Assembly (NCBI GenBank): GCA_902516465.1 | Contig: CABXZD010000001.1 | Location: forward strand, 186,001-250,000 | Reading direction: 5' to 3' | Origin: an uncultured Pelagibacteraceae bacterium | GTDB taxonomy: Bacteria; Pseudomonadota; Alphaproteobacteria; Pelagibacterales; Pelagibacteraceae | Length of the DNA stretch: 64,000 bases | Shown: in pieces, positions 42,489 through 50,977 of the stretch | How the letters are laid out: every line of letters starts with the position of its first letter | How positions within the stretch are numbered: position 1 is the stretch's first letter | Notes under the pieces: model-generated | The model's input: only the letters and a program-made list of their open reading frames with translations | What the model was told of the DNA's origin: nothing | Databases searched by the model: none | Translations under genes and position numbers: made by a program

Positions 42489-43555
42489 AAATAGAAGGAA
42501 AAGAATATCGTACAATTTGGTTTGAAAATAATGTTGTAAAGATTATTGACCAAACAAAACTTCCACACCAATTTATTATAAAGGATTTAAGAACAGTAAA
42601 TGATGCGATAAACGCCATTAAAGTAATGGAGGTGAGAGGCGCACCTTTAATAGGGGCTACAGCAGCTTATGGATTGGTTTTGGCAATTATTGAAAATAAC
42701 GATCAGTCATTTTTAAAGAAATCATCAGAAGACTTGATTAATTCAAGACCAACTGCAATTAATCTTAAGTGGGCTGTTGATAGAATGATGAATAAATTAT
42801 CGGGCGTTAATAGTGATAAAATTTTAGAAATTGCTCTCAATGAGGCAAATGAAATTTGTGAAGAAGATATAAGATTTTGTGAAAATATAGGTTTAAACGG
42901 TCTTAAAATTATTGAGGAAATTTATGATAAAAAAAAAGATACGGTTAATATTTTAACCCATTGTAACGCAGGTTGGCTTGCAACAATAAATTGGGGGACA
43001 GCAACTTCTCCAATTTATCATGCTCATAAAAAAGGTATACCAGTTCATGTTTGGGCTGATGAAACGAGACCAAGAAACCAAGGAGCTAATTTAACTTCAT
43101 ATGAATTAAATGAAGAAGGAATTAAAAATACAATTATTGCAGATAATACTGGTGGTATTTTAATGCAAAGAGGTGAAGTTGATATGTGTATTGTTGGTAC
43201 AGATAGAACTTTATCTAATGGAGATGTTTGTAATAAAGTTGGAACTTACTTAAAAGCACTAGTAGCTCATGATAACAAAGTTCCTTTTTATGTTGCGCTG
43301 CCAAGTTCAACTATTGATTGGAATATTAAAAATCATAAGGATATTCCAATCGAAGAGAGAAATTCAGATGAATTATCTCATATTGAAGGTTTAGATGAAA
43401 AAGGAGATATAAAAAAAATACTAATTTATCCAAAAAAAAGTAAAGCTATGAATTTAGCTTTTGATGTTACACCTGCCAAATATGTTACAGGTTTGATAAC
43501 TGAAAAAGGCGTATGTGAGGCATCAGAAAAAGGACTTAAAGAATTATTTAAATAA
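42485..43555 (+). CDS. mtnA: S-methyl-5-thioribose-1-phosphate isomerase
   Basis: 356 residues. VMEVRGAPLIGATAAYG binds phosphate, NILTHCNAGWLAT holds the catalytic Cys, and DMCIVGTDRTLSNGDVCNKVGT holds the catalytic Asp. It converts methylthioribose-1-phosphate to methylthioribulose-1-phosphate. Substrate comes from MtnP, encoded two genes upstream; the product should go to the aldolase, whose ATG shares a base with the mtnA stop. Confidence 0.94.
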   Translation: MKIEGKEYRTIWFENNVVKIIDQTKLPHQFIIKDLRTVNDAINAIKVMEVRGAPLIGATAAYGLVLAIIENNDQSFLKKSSEDLINSRPTAINLKWAVDRMMNKLSGVNSDKILEIALNEANEICEEDIRFCENIGLNGLKIIEEIYDKKKDTVNILTHCNAGWLATINWGTATSPIYHAHKKGIPVHVWADETRPRNQGANLTSYELNEEGIKNTIIADNTGGILMQRGEVDMCIVGTDRTLSNGDVCNKVGTYLKALVAHDNKVPFYVALPSSTIDWNIKNHKDIPIEERNSDELSHIEGLDEKGDIKKILIYPKKSKAMNLAFDVTPAKYVTGLITEKGVCEASEKGLKELFK

Positions 43556-44205
43556 TGAATTTAGATCAAAGAAATCAGATAATTGAATATTCGTTAAAAT
43601 TAAATTCAACAAATCTTTCACCTCTTAGGTCAGGCAATATATCATTAAGAGGAATAGAAGATGGTATAGAAGGATACTTAATTACTCCATCAGGAAAAAA
43701 ATATGAAACTTTAAAACCAGAGGATATTGTTTTTATGGGTTTAAATGAAGAAGAAGAAAAAAACTCCACGAACAAACCTTCATCTGAATGGAGATTTCAT
43801 CGAGATATTTATGCAAATAAAAAAGAAGCACATGCTATTGTTCATGCTCATTCTCTACACGCAACAGCTGTATCTTCACACGGAAAACCTATTCCACCTT
43901 TTCATTACATGGTTGCTCTTGCAGGAGGAGATGACATTAAATGTGCTGAATACGCTACTTTTGGAACAGAAGAATTATCTAAAAATATTATTAAAGCTCT
44001 AGAAAATAGAACTGCTTGTTTAATGTCTAATCACGGGCAGGTTGCTTTTGGAAAAAATCTTGATGATGCATTTGAACTAGCACAAGAGATAGAAAATATT
44101 TGTCATCAATACACTATTGCTTTAAAATTAGGACAACCTAGGATTCTTTCATTTGAAGAAATGAAAAAAATTTTAGATAAGGCTAAAAATTATAAAAAAG
44201 GGTAA
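43555..44205 (+). CDS. Class II aldolase, methylthioribulose-phosphate aldolase-like
   Basis: 216 residues in the fuculose-phosphate aldolase/AraD family. SGNISLRG binds phosphate, SSEWRFHRDIY holds the catalytic Glu, AIVHAHSLHATAVSS the zinc histidines and SNHGQVAFGK the third. Next to mtnA it most likely acts like the Ald2 aldolase of the DHAP shunt, splitting methylthioribulose-1-phosphate into DHAP and methylthioacetaldehyde. MtnB dehydratases share this fold; the rest of the classic mtn route is absent here. Confidence 0.83.
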   Translation: MNLDQRNQIIEYSLKLNSTNLSPLRSGNISLRGIEDGIEGYLITPSGKKYETLKPEDIVFMGLNEEEEKNSTNKPSSEWRFHRDIYANKKEAHAIVHAHSLHATAVSSHGKPIPPFHYMVALAGGDDIKCAEYATFGTEELSKNIIKALENRTACLMSNHGQVAFGKNLDDAFELAQEIENICHQYTIALKLGQPRILSFEEMKKILDKAKNYKKG

Positions 44206-44206
44206 G

Positions 44207-45247
44207 ATGATTAAAGTTGGGGAGCATATTACTTTAGATATTATCGGTACTACAAAAGAGTACGATCCTTCAATTTTTGAAAAAGTTATACATAAAATAG
44301 CTAAAGCAGCCAATGTTACTATTTTGAATATTTCAAAATATAAATTCGAACCTCAAGGTTTTACTATTTTAGCGTTATTGGCCGAAAGTCATATTAGTTT
44401 TCACACATTTCCAGAAAATGGAATTATTAGTTTTGATTTTTTTACCTGTGGAAAAATAAGCCCATCAGTAGCAATTGATATTGTAAAAAAAGAATTTAAA
44501 CATAAAAGAATTGTAAAAAAAGAATTTAATAGAGACACTCGATCTCTCTACCACGATATCTATAGTTCACCTGGATTACAAAAATCTTACGTTGTCAATG
44601 AAGTTCTAGAAGATTTTAAATCAAAAGTTGGTCAACATATTGAAATTTTAGAATTAGAACAATTTGGAAAATCTCTATTTATTGATGGCGAAATACAAGT
44701 TGCAGCTTCAGATGAACACTTGTACAGCTCAACTTTTGTAGGATCTGGCTTAAAATTAAATAAAAAAAATGAAAGAGCAGCAATAATTGGTGGTGGTGAT
44801 GGTGGTGTTGCAAGAGAATGTATTTCAAAAAAGTTTAATTTTATAGATTGGTATGAATTAGATCCAGAAGTTGTAGAAGTTTGTAATAAACATCTTGGTG
44901 ATATAGGAAAAAAATCTACAGAGAAAAATTCAGTAAAATGTGTATGGGGCGATGCTTTTGAAAGTATAAAGTCGGTTAATGAGGATACATATGACCACAT
45001 TTTTGTCGATTTAAATGATGACCAGTTTTGTATAGACCTAGCTGCTAAAAATATGGATTCTTTAGTAAGAATACTCAAACCTAAAGGCGTAATTACCGCT
45101 CAAGTTGGCAGCCAAGATAAAAAACCCCATCAAGTTGAAAATTGGCTCAATGTATTTAACCATCACTTTGGAAATACTAAATTATCTAGGGTTTACGTAC
45201 CTAGTTTTGACTGTTCTTGGAATTTTTCATCTTCAATAAATCATTAA
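44207..45247 (+). CDS. Fusion of S-adenosylmethionine decarboxylase (SpeD) and aminopropyltransferase (SpeE)
   Basis: 346 residues. Residues 1-115 are a prokaryotic AdoMet decarboxylase: LLAESHISFHTFPE has the self-cleavage site at Glu60-Ser61, which gives the pyruvoyl group, with His66 and Cys81 in place. From about 118 it is an aminopropyltransferase: SLFIDGEIQVAASDEHLYSS, IIGGGDGGVARE (195-204), and YDHIFVDLNDD with the catalytic Asp. The usual YHE after DE is YSS. It should make a polyamine and release methylthioadenosine, which mtnP upstream recycles. It starts 1 bp after the aldolase stop. Confidence 0.9.
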   Translation: MIKVGEHITLDIIGTTKEYDPSIFEKVIHKIAKAANVTILNISKYKFEPQGFTILALLAESHISFHTFPENGIISFDFFTCGKISPSVAIDIVKKEFKHKRIVKKEFNRDTRSLYHDIYSSPGLQKSYVVNEVLEDFKSKVGQHIEILELEQFGKSLFIDGEIQVAASDEHLYSSTFVGSGLKLNKKNERAAIIGGGDGGVARECISKKFNFIDWYELDPEVVEVCNKHLGDIGKKSTEKNSVKCVWGDAFESIKSVNEDTYDHIFVDLNDDQFCIDLAAKNMDSLVRILKPKGVITAQVGSQDKKPHQVENWLNVFNHHFGNTKLSRVYVPSFDCSWNFSSSINH

Positions 45248-45307
45248 TTTTTTCTTTTTTATATAATGAAATTGTGAAATACTATTTTTTTATTAAAGGA
45301 GATTATA

Positions 45308-46135
45308 ATGAATATATTTAAAAAAACTATTTTTTCAGTTTTACTTTCTTTGTTAGTGATAGGAAATGCTAATGCTGACAAAATAAGAATTGGTACTGAA
45401 GGTGCCTACCCCCCGTGGAATTCTAAAAATGAAGCAGGTAAGTTAATAGGTTTTGAAGTAGAATTAGCTTGGTCGCTTTGTAGATACATGGGTAAACAGT
45501 GTACGATCGTAGAGCAAGATTGGGATGGGATGATACCAGCATTAATTATGAGAAAATTTGATGCGATCATGGCAGGAATGTCGATTACAGCTGAGAGACA
45601 AAAAGCTATTAGCTTCTCTCAAGGTTATGCTGACGAGGTTGCTTCACTAGCAGTTATGAAAGGCTCTAGTCTTGAGGGTTTAGCAACTCCGGCTGGTATT
45701 AATTTAACTAAGCCTAATTCTGATGCGAAAAAAGCATTAAAGACACTTACAACAGCATTGGCTGGTAAAACAGTTTGTGTACAAACTGCAACCATTCACC
45801 AAAACTTCTTAGATTCAGGTGATGTAGGAAAAGTAAATGTAAGAACTTATAAAACACAGGATGAAGTTAATTTGGATTTAGCATCAGGAAGATGTGATGC
45901 AGCATTAGCAGCTGCTGTGGCTTTTAGTGATTATGCAGAAAAATCTGGTAAGCCAGTCGTTTTAACTGGTCCTACTTTTTCAGGTGGAGCTTTTGGTAAT
46001 GGTGTTGGAGTTGGTATTAGAAAAGACGATACTGAACTTTTAAGTGCATTTAACAAAGCAATCGATAAAGCAAGAAAAAACGGAGACATTAGTAGAATTG
46101 CTACTAAATGGTTCGGCTTCGACGCTTCTATGTAA
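45308..46135 (+). CDS. Polar amino acid ABC transporter binding protein (Lys/Arg/ornithine/octopine type)
   Basis: 275 residues with a signal peptide ending ANADK. RIGTEGAYPPWN, LIGFEVELAWSLCRYMGKQC and WDGMIPALIMRKFDAIMAGMSIT are typical of the HisJ/OccT/ArgT family; DEVNLDLASGRCDAALA follows in lobe 2. It binds a basic amino acid or opine in the periplasm. AAAGGAG sits 5 bp before the ATG, suggesting high expression. A strong hairpin separates it from the permease genes. Confidence 0.88.
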   Translation: MNIFKKTIFSVLLSLLVIGNANADKIRIGTEGAYPPWNSKNEAGKLIGFEVELAWSLCRYMGKQCTIVEQDWDGMIPALIMRKFDAIMAGMSITAERQKAISFSQGYADEVASLAVMKGSSLEGLATPAGINLTKPNSDAKKALKTLTTALAGKTVCVQTATIHQNFLDSGDVGKVNVRTYKTQDEVNLDLASGRCDAALAAAVAFSDYAEKSGKPVVLTGPTFSGGAFGNGVGVGIRKDDTELLSAFNKAIDKARKNGDISRIATKWFGFDASM

Positions 46136-46144
46136 TTAAATTTT

Positions 46145-46178
46145 AGATTTGGCGACTATAATGTATAGTCGCCAATCT
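46145..46178 (+). other. Stem-loop between the binding-protein and permease genes
   Basis: TTGGCGACTATA (46149-46160) and TATAGTCGCCAA (46164-46175) pair perfectly over 12 bp around ATG, and AGAT/TCT outside adds to the stem. It ends a few bases before the permease ATG at 46181. There is no T tract, so it more likely stabilises the upstream mRNA or limits permease expression than terminates. Confidence 0.75.
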
Positions 46179-46180
46179 GT

Positions 46181-46873
46181 ATGGAACTTCTAGCATTTGG
46201 AGATACTGGTTGGGGTGACGAGTTATTTTATGCAACCCTAATGACAATAGCTGTTTCAATAACAGCAATGTTAATTGGTTTTCTATTTGCATTAATTTTT
46301 ACCCCTTTAAAATTATCGAAAAATAAGTTTCTAAATTTTGTAGCAAATACTTACACAACTATAATTAGAGGAGTTCCAGAGCTATTGGTTATTTATCTTT
46401 TCTTTTTTGGTGGTACTGGTGCAGTTATGTATGTAGCTTCAATTTTTGGTTATAATGAATATATTGAGATAAACGCATTTATAACAGGCGCTTTTGCAAT
46501 TGGAATTATATCAGGTGCTTATTCAACAGAGGTATTTAGAGGTGCAATACAATCTATAGACCAAGGCCAATTTGAAGCTTCAAAAGTTTTAGGGCTAAGT
46601 AAATTTGGACAGTTTTTTAAGATTATTTTGCCACAAACATTAAGACTTGCCATACCAAATCTAAGTAACGTCTGGCAAATTACACTTAAAGATACTTCTT
46701 TAATTTCAGTAACTGGTTTAGTTGAAATCATGAGACAATCTTATATAGCTGCTGGCTCTACAAGAGATCCATTGTTTTTCTATTCTTTTGCTGCAGTTTT
46801 ATACTTATCTTTAACTTTTTTAAGTATGAAATTAATTAATAAATTAGAAGTTAAATATAGCAGGGGCTATTAA
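46181..46873 (+). CDS. Polar amino acid ABC transporter permease (HisQ/OccQ type)
   Basis: 230 residues with about five helices. FYATLMTIAVSITAMLIGFL is the usual start of HisMQ permeases, TTIIRGVPELLVIYLFFFGG the conserved loop, and GAIQSIDQGQFEASKVLGLS the EAA-type loop. It forms the inner membrane channel with the next gene product; the ATG of that gene shares a base with this stop. Substrate is set by the upstream binding protein. Confidence 0.88.
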   Translation: MELLAFGDTGWGDELFYATLMTIAVSITAMLIGFLFALIFTPLKLSKNKFLNFVANTYTTIIRGVPELLVIYLFFFGGTGAVMYVASIFGYNEYIEINAFITGAFAIGIISGAYSTEVFRGAIQSIDQGQFEASKVLGLSKFGQFFKIILPQTLRLAIPNLSNVWQITLKDTSLISVTGLVEIMRQSYIAAGSTRDPLFFYSFAAVLYLSLTFLSMKLINKLEVKYSRGY

Positions 46874-47547
46874 TGGATTTAGAATTAATGATAAATAGTT
46901 TTCCTAAGCTTTTAAATGCCACTGTTGTAACTTTAAAACTCTTATCAGCCTCTCTAATCATAGGATTATTTATTGGATTATTGTTTGCAATTTTAAGACT
47001 AAATAAAAATGTTTTTATAAATAAATTTGCTTACGTATATTCTTATATTTTTAGAGGCACACCATTATTAGTCCAAATATTTATTATATATTTTGGTCTA
47101 GGTCAGATTGAGTACTTAAGATCAACGGTTCTATGGGTTGTATTAAAAGAACCTTACTGGTGTGCAATTATAGCTTTTGCTTTAAACACTGGTGCTTATA
47201 CTTCTGAAATTTTGAGATCTGCATTTCAAACAATAAAACCAGGGATTATAGAGGCCGGAAAAAGTCTAGGTATACCAAATAAAATAATTTTTTATAAAAT
47301 TCAAATACCTATAGCGATCAGACAGTCTTTACCAGCATATGGGAATGAAATTATATTGATGATGAAAGGAACATCCTTAGCTAGCACAGTCACTTTAATG
47401 GACCTTACAGGGGTAGCAAAATATATTATTTCAACTACATTTAAACCTGTCGAAGTCTTTGTTGTTGCAGGTGGAATATATTTATTTATGACATTTATCA
47501 TTCATAATACTATAAAGTTTTTAGAAAAAAAATATAATTATAATTAA
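46873..47547 (+). CDS. Polar amino acid ABC transporter permease (HisM/OccM type)
   Basis: 224 residues, about five helices. YSYIFRGTPLLVQIFIIYFG is the FRGTPL signature of this permease group and SAFQTIKPGIIEAGKSLGIP the EAA loop. It pairs with the upstream permease. The expected ATPase gene (HisP/OccP) does not follow; a convergent methyltransferase starts 2 bp past its stop. The ATPase must be encoded elsewhere or shared. Confidence 0.88.
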   Translation: MDLELMINSFPKLLNATVVTLKLLSASLIIGLFIGLLFAILRLNKNVFINKFAYVYSYIFRGTPLLVQIFIIYFGLGQIEYLRSTVLWVVLKEPYWCAIIAFALNTGAYTSEILRSAFQTIKPGIIEAGKSLGIPNKIIFYKIQIPIAIRQSLPAYGNEIILMMKGTSLASTVTLMDLTGVAKYIISTTFKPVEVFVVAGGIYLFMTFIIHNTIKFLEKKYNYN

Positions 47548-47548
47548 A

Positions 47549-48472
47549 TTATTTAATCTTTTTAGCTACGACCTTCATTTGATCTCCATTTAAAAGATCT
47601 AAAATATTTAAAATAAATTCAGAGATTCTGTTAATTAAACTTTTAAATTTTAGAGAAAATATATCTAAAAAACATTTGATGACAAGTTTTGGGACATTTC
47701 TTAAAAGTCTATATACTTCAACATAAGAAAAAGGTTGTATAACAATATCTTTATAGCCATTTTGTTCTAAAACTATTTTTATAGATTTTTTTGAAAAAAA
47801 ATGAAGGTGAGAAAGTGGATGAACCATTGGCCATTTTGAACCTAGAATTTTTGATTTAAAAGACTCTCCATTTGGGAAAGTAAGAAACAATAAACCCTCT
47901 TTAGTTTGATAAGTACTTAATTTATTTACAAGTAAAATTGGATCAACTGTATGTTCTAATACATCTAACATGACTATTAGGTCCTTTTTATCTTTTTTGA
48001 TTAGATCAAATTTATGAACAATACCTGGACCTTTAATCCACTCTTGCAACTCTAAAGCCTCACAAATCCATTCTTTTTCAACAAATACTTTATATAAATT
48101 ACATAATCCTGGGCCGATTTCAAAATAAGTACCCTTTTTTTTAAGATTTATAAATTTTAACACCCAATGATTATTATCAGGTAGAACTTGAGTAAATCCT
48201 TTGTCTATGAACTCTTGTTTCCTTAATTTCCTCTCTTCGTATTGACCAATAACATAATTAGAATTATTTCTGTAAAGTTCATTTAAATATTTTTCATTAG
48301 GAAATTTTGATATAAATCTGTGTTTACATGTTTTACATAAAACTAAATTAAAAAAATTATGAAAATCATTTATATTTGATTCAATCTTATCAATTATTTT
48401 CAAGTTTAAACTTTTACATATCGGACACTTTTTGTTATCCGAAACATTAATTAGTAATTCATTTCTACTCAT
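47549..48472 (-). CDS. Zinc-ribbon SAM methyltransferase
   Basis: 307 residues. CPICKS and CKTCKHRF form an N-terminal zinc ribbon; TYFEIGPGLCNLYKVF is a SAM motif, and DLIVMLDVLEHTVDP the post-II motif, followed by FLTFPNGESF and HPLSHLHFFSKKSI. The same plan as the 37149-38213 product, but sequences differ well. It shares a base with the DUF6165 gene and lies beside a heptosyltransferase-like gene, so a cell-surface sugar role is likely. Confidence 0.75.
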   Translation of the reverse strand: MSRNELLINVSDNKKCPICKSLNLKIIDKIESNINDFHNFFNLVLCKTCKHRFISKFPNEKYLNELYRNNSNYVIGQYEERKLRKQEFIDKGFTQVLPDNNHWVLKFINLKKKGTYFEIGPGLCNLYKVFVEKEWICEALELQEWIKGPGIVHKFDLIKKDKKDLIVMLDVLEHTVDPILLVNKLSTYQTKEGLLFLTFPNGESFKSKILGSKWPMVHPLSHLHFFSKKSIKIVLEQNGYKDIVIQPFSYVEVYRLLRNVPKLVIKCFLDIFSLKFKSLINRISEFILNILDLLNGDQMKVVAKKIK

Positions 48473-48861
48473 TAATAAGAAGTGTATTCTTTAATCTCCT
48501 TAATTAAAGAACCTGTATGAATATTTATTTCTAATTTAATTTTAGCTCTATCATCGTTAAAAAAATGAACATCCCTAGATAGTTGAACAAATTTTTCACC
48601 AAAGTTTTTTTCTTTCTCACATTGTCTTTTGTCGTCTTCAATAACCCAAAGTTTTGCATTAATTTTCTTTAATGAATCAAATAGGTCATTAAGTTTATCA
48701 TCAATTTTTACGTTTTTTTTAAGCTGATTTTTTAAAATTAAGTGTTCGTTTAATATAAATTTTAATTTTTCTGGATCTTTAATTTTTTCCTGTTTAATTT
48801 CTAAAATTGAAATTTTATCTAAAAGTTCACCAATCGACACTTCTGCCAAAATCTTATTCAT
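48472..48861 (-). CDS. DUF6165 family protein
   Basis: 129 residues, all helical and charged. VSIGELLDKISILEIKQEKIKDPEKL, AKLWVIEDDKRQCEKEKNFGEKFVQLSRDVH and NDDRAKIKLEINIHTGS match the DUF6165 pattern, a small family found beside glycosyltransferase genes. No catalytic motif is seen; a coiled-coil or helper role is possible. It starts 32 bp from the divergent GT9 gene and overlaps the methyltransferase start by one base. Confidence 0.72.
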   Translation of the reverse strand: MNKILAEVSIGELLDKISILEIKQEKIKDPEKLKFILNEHLILKNQLKKNVKIDDKLNDLFDSLKKINAKLWVIEDDKRQCEKEKNFGEKFVQLSRDVHFFNDDRAKIKLEINIHTGSLIKEIKEYTSY

Positions 48862-48893
48862 AAAATTAAATACTGTGTTATCATGTTATTATT

Positions 48894-49835
48894 ATGTCTA
48901 ACATATTAATTATAAAACATGGTTCATTAGGAGATATAGCCCAAGCTAGTGGGGCAATTCAAGACATATCTGACAATCATCAAAATGATCAGATTTATTT
49001 ACTTACAACAAAACCATACATTGAATTATTTAAGAAGAATCCTTTTATTCATGACGTTATTTTAGACAAAAGATTACCAAAATATAATTTAATTTACCTA
49101 TATCTTTTGATGCGAGAAGTTAAGAAATATTCATTTTCGAAAGTTTTTGATCTTCAAAATTCATCTAGGACATCATTTTATAAAAATATTTTATTTCCAA
49201 AAGCATCAACCGAAGTTTGGTCATCTTCAAAAACAACTCTTCCAAAAGAAAACAATAAAAGAGAATTTGATAAAAACTCCGTTTTAGAAAGATTTGATCA
49301 TCAATTAAAATCTTCTGGATTAAAAACTCTTAATACTTTAAAACCGGATTTTAGTTGGGCTGCATCTGACATAAATGAAATTAAAAGCAAATATAATTTA
49401 AAAAAATATATTTTATTATTTCCTTTTTGTTCACCTCATTTATCTATAAAGAAATGGCCGTATTATAATAAGTTAATTAAAATTTTTGTTAATAAGTTTG
49501 GAGAAGAATATAAAATTATTACAGCGCCAGGCCCTAATGAGATCAACGAAGCAAAAAAAATTAATGCAATCAGTATATTAGATAATGGAAAAGCTTTAGA
49601 TATTTCTCAATTAACTAAAGTTATACAAGATAGTTCATTTATTGTTGCAAATGACACTGGACCTGCTCATATAGCAGCTCATGTGGGGGCTAAAGGATTA
49701 ACTTTATTTGGCAAACATACAACAGCTAACAAAGTCAGTATTGAAAGAGAAAATTTTAAGGCAATAGAGGTAAGTGATTTAAATAATTTAAGTGCTGAAA
49801 AAGTTTTTGAAAGATTAATTAATTCTTTAACTTAG
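48894..49835 (+). CDS. Glycosyltransferase family 9 (heptosyltransferase-like)
   Basis: 313 residues. ILIIKHGSLGDIAQASGAI is the GT9 N-terminal motif, and the C-terminal nucleotide-sugar site reads FIVANDTGPAHIAAHVGAKGLTLFG. KYILLFPFCSPHLSIKKWP lies between. GT9 enzymes add heptose or related sugars to the lipopolysaccharide core at the inner face of the membrane. It sits opposite the DUF6165/methyltransferase pair and overlaps the AbrB gene end by 17 bp. Confidence 0.87.
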   Translation: MSNILIIKHGSLGDIAQASGAIQDISDNHQNDQIYLLTTKPYIELFKKNPFIHDVILDKRLPKYNLIYLYLLMREVKKYSFSKVFDLQNSSRTSFYKNILFPKASTEVWSSSKTTLPKENNKREFDKNSVLERFDHQLKSSGLKTLNTLKPDFSWAASDINEIKSKYNLKKYILLFPFCSPHLSIKKWPYYNKLIKIFVNKFGEEYKIITAPGPNEINEAKKINAISILDNGKALDISQLTKVIQDSSFIVANDTGPAHIAAHVGAKGLTLFGKHTTANKVSIERENFKAIEVSDLNNLSAEKVFERLINSLT

Positions 49836-50898
49836 TTTTTTCAATCAATCGTATTGCTACTGGAACAATAAAAAGTATAAACAATAATCTTATTATATGA
49901 TGAAAAGCTACAAAGTCTGGCTCTAAATCAAAAGCAATAGCAATTACAGCTACTTCATAAATTCCACCAGGACAAAAAGATAAAATCAAAGTTAAAAAAT
50001 TATTTTCTACCAAAAAAGTTGCAATAAAAGCAGCAACTAAACCCAATAGAACCAATAATATTGTAGCTACTAAACCGTGGAATGAATTGTTTGCTACTTC
50101 CTTTACTGTTTTGTTAGCAAATCTGCATCCAACAGAAGCTCCTAATATTAGCAAACAAAAATTAATTGATGCATCAGGCAATTTATACGATGCAATATCA
50201 AAAATTTGTAAAAGACCACTTGCTACAAGAGTTCCAGAAAGTAATGCAGCTGGTATTTTTGCTTTATCAAAAAAGAAAATAAAAACTATTGAAGCTATGA
50301 TTAAAATAACTAGATCCCAGTGATTTTGAGCCATGTAATCAAATTTATTAATTTCTAGGATGTCTGCGTCTGAAAGACTGACAATAATAAAAGGAAAAAG
50401 AGTTATTATAATAATTAATCTAATAAGATGAGCAGTTGCAACTTGAGATAAATCAGATTTTTCATATTCAGCCAATATCAATAAAGGACCTAAAGCTCCA
50501 GGTGCTGCTGAAAAAATTGAAGTTTTTTGTTTATAACCAGAAAATTTTTGTAAGTATTTTGAAACAATCAATATGCTAATAATAATATAACCAAACATTA
50601 TAATAGTTGTCCAAATCCAATTTACCATTTGATTTAAAAGATTTTGATCTATGTAATTTCCAATATGAAGCCCTAACACAATTAAAATTGAACTTAGAGC
50701 AAGTCTAGGCATAAAAATCTTAAGTCCATTTAAGGCAGCTACAGAAACAGCAATCATTGGACCAATCATCCATGCAAGAGGAACGTTAAAAAAATCAGCA
50801 ATAATTGCACTTGGAATAGATATAATGATGACTATCAAAAATTTTTTAGAAAAAAGATCTTTAAAATTTTCTCGGCTAAAGGGAATTGCTTGTTGCAT
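49819..50898 (-). CDS. AbrB family membrane protein (PF05145)
   Basis: 359 residues with about ten helices and an internal twofold repeat: APLAWMIGPM-like VPLAWMIGPMIAVSVAALNG in the first half, and IPAALLSGTLVASGLLQI in the second. SAAPGALGPLLILAE and SFCPGGIYEVAVIAIAFDL match the family's conserved PGG loops. These proteins are often labelled putative ammonia monooxygenase, but the fold is transporter-like; no reaction is known. It diverges from tctC. Confidence 0.8.
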   Translation of the reverse strand: MQQAIPFSRENFKDLFSKKFLIVIIISIPSAIIADFFNVPLAWMIGPMIAVSVAALNGLKIFMPRLALSSILIVLGLHIGNYIDQNLLNQMVNWIWTTIIMFGYIIISILIVSKYLQKFSGYKQKTSIFSAAPGALGPLLILAEYEKSDLSQVATAHLIRLIIIITLFPFIIVSLSDADILEINKFDYMAQNHWDLVILIIASIVFIFFFDKAKIPAALLSGTLVASGLLQIFDIASYKLPDASINFCLLILGASVGCRFANKTVKEVANNSFHGLVATILLVLLGLVAAFIATFLVENNFLTLILSFCPGGIYEVAVIAIAFDLEPDFVAFHHIIRLLFILFIVPVAIRLIEKTKLKN

Positions 50899-50977
50899 AT
50901 GTTCTATTAAAGGTTGTTGACTACTTCATTAAAAATATGTTTAATCTAGCTATTAACTATAACAACGAGAGGAAATA

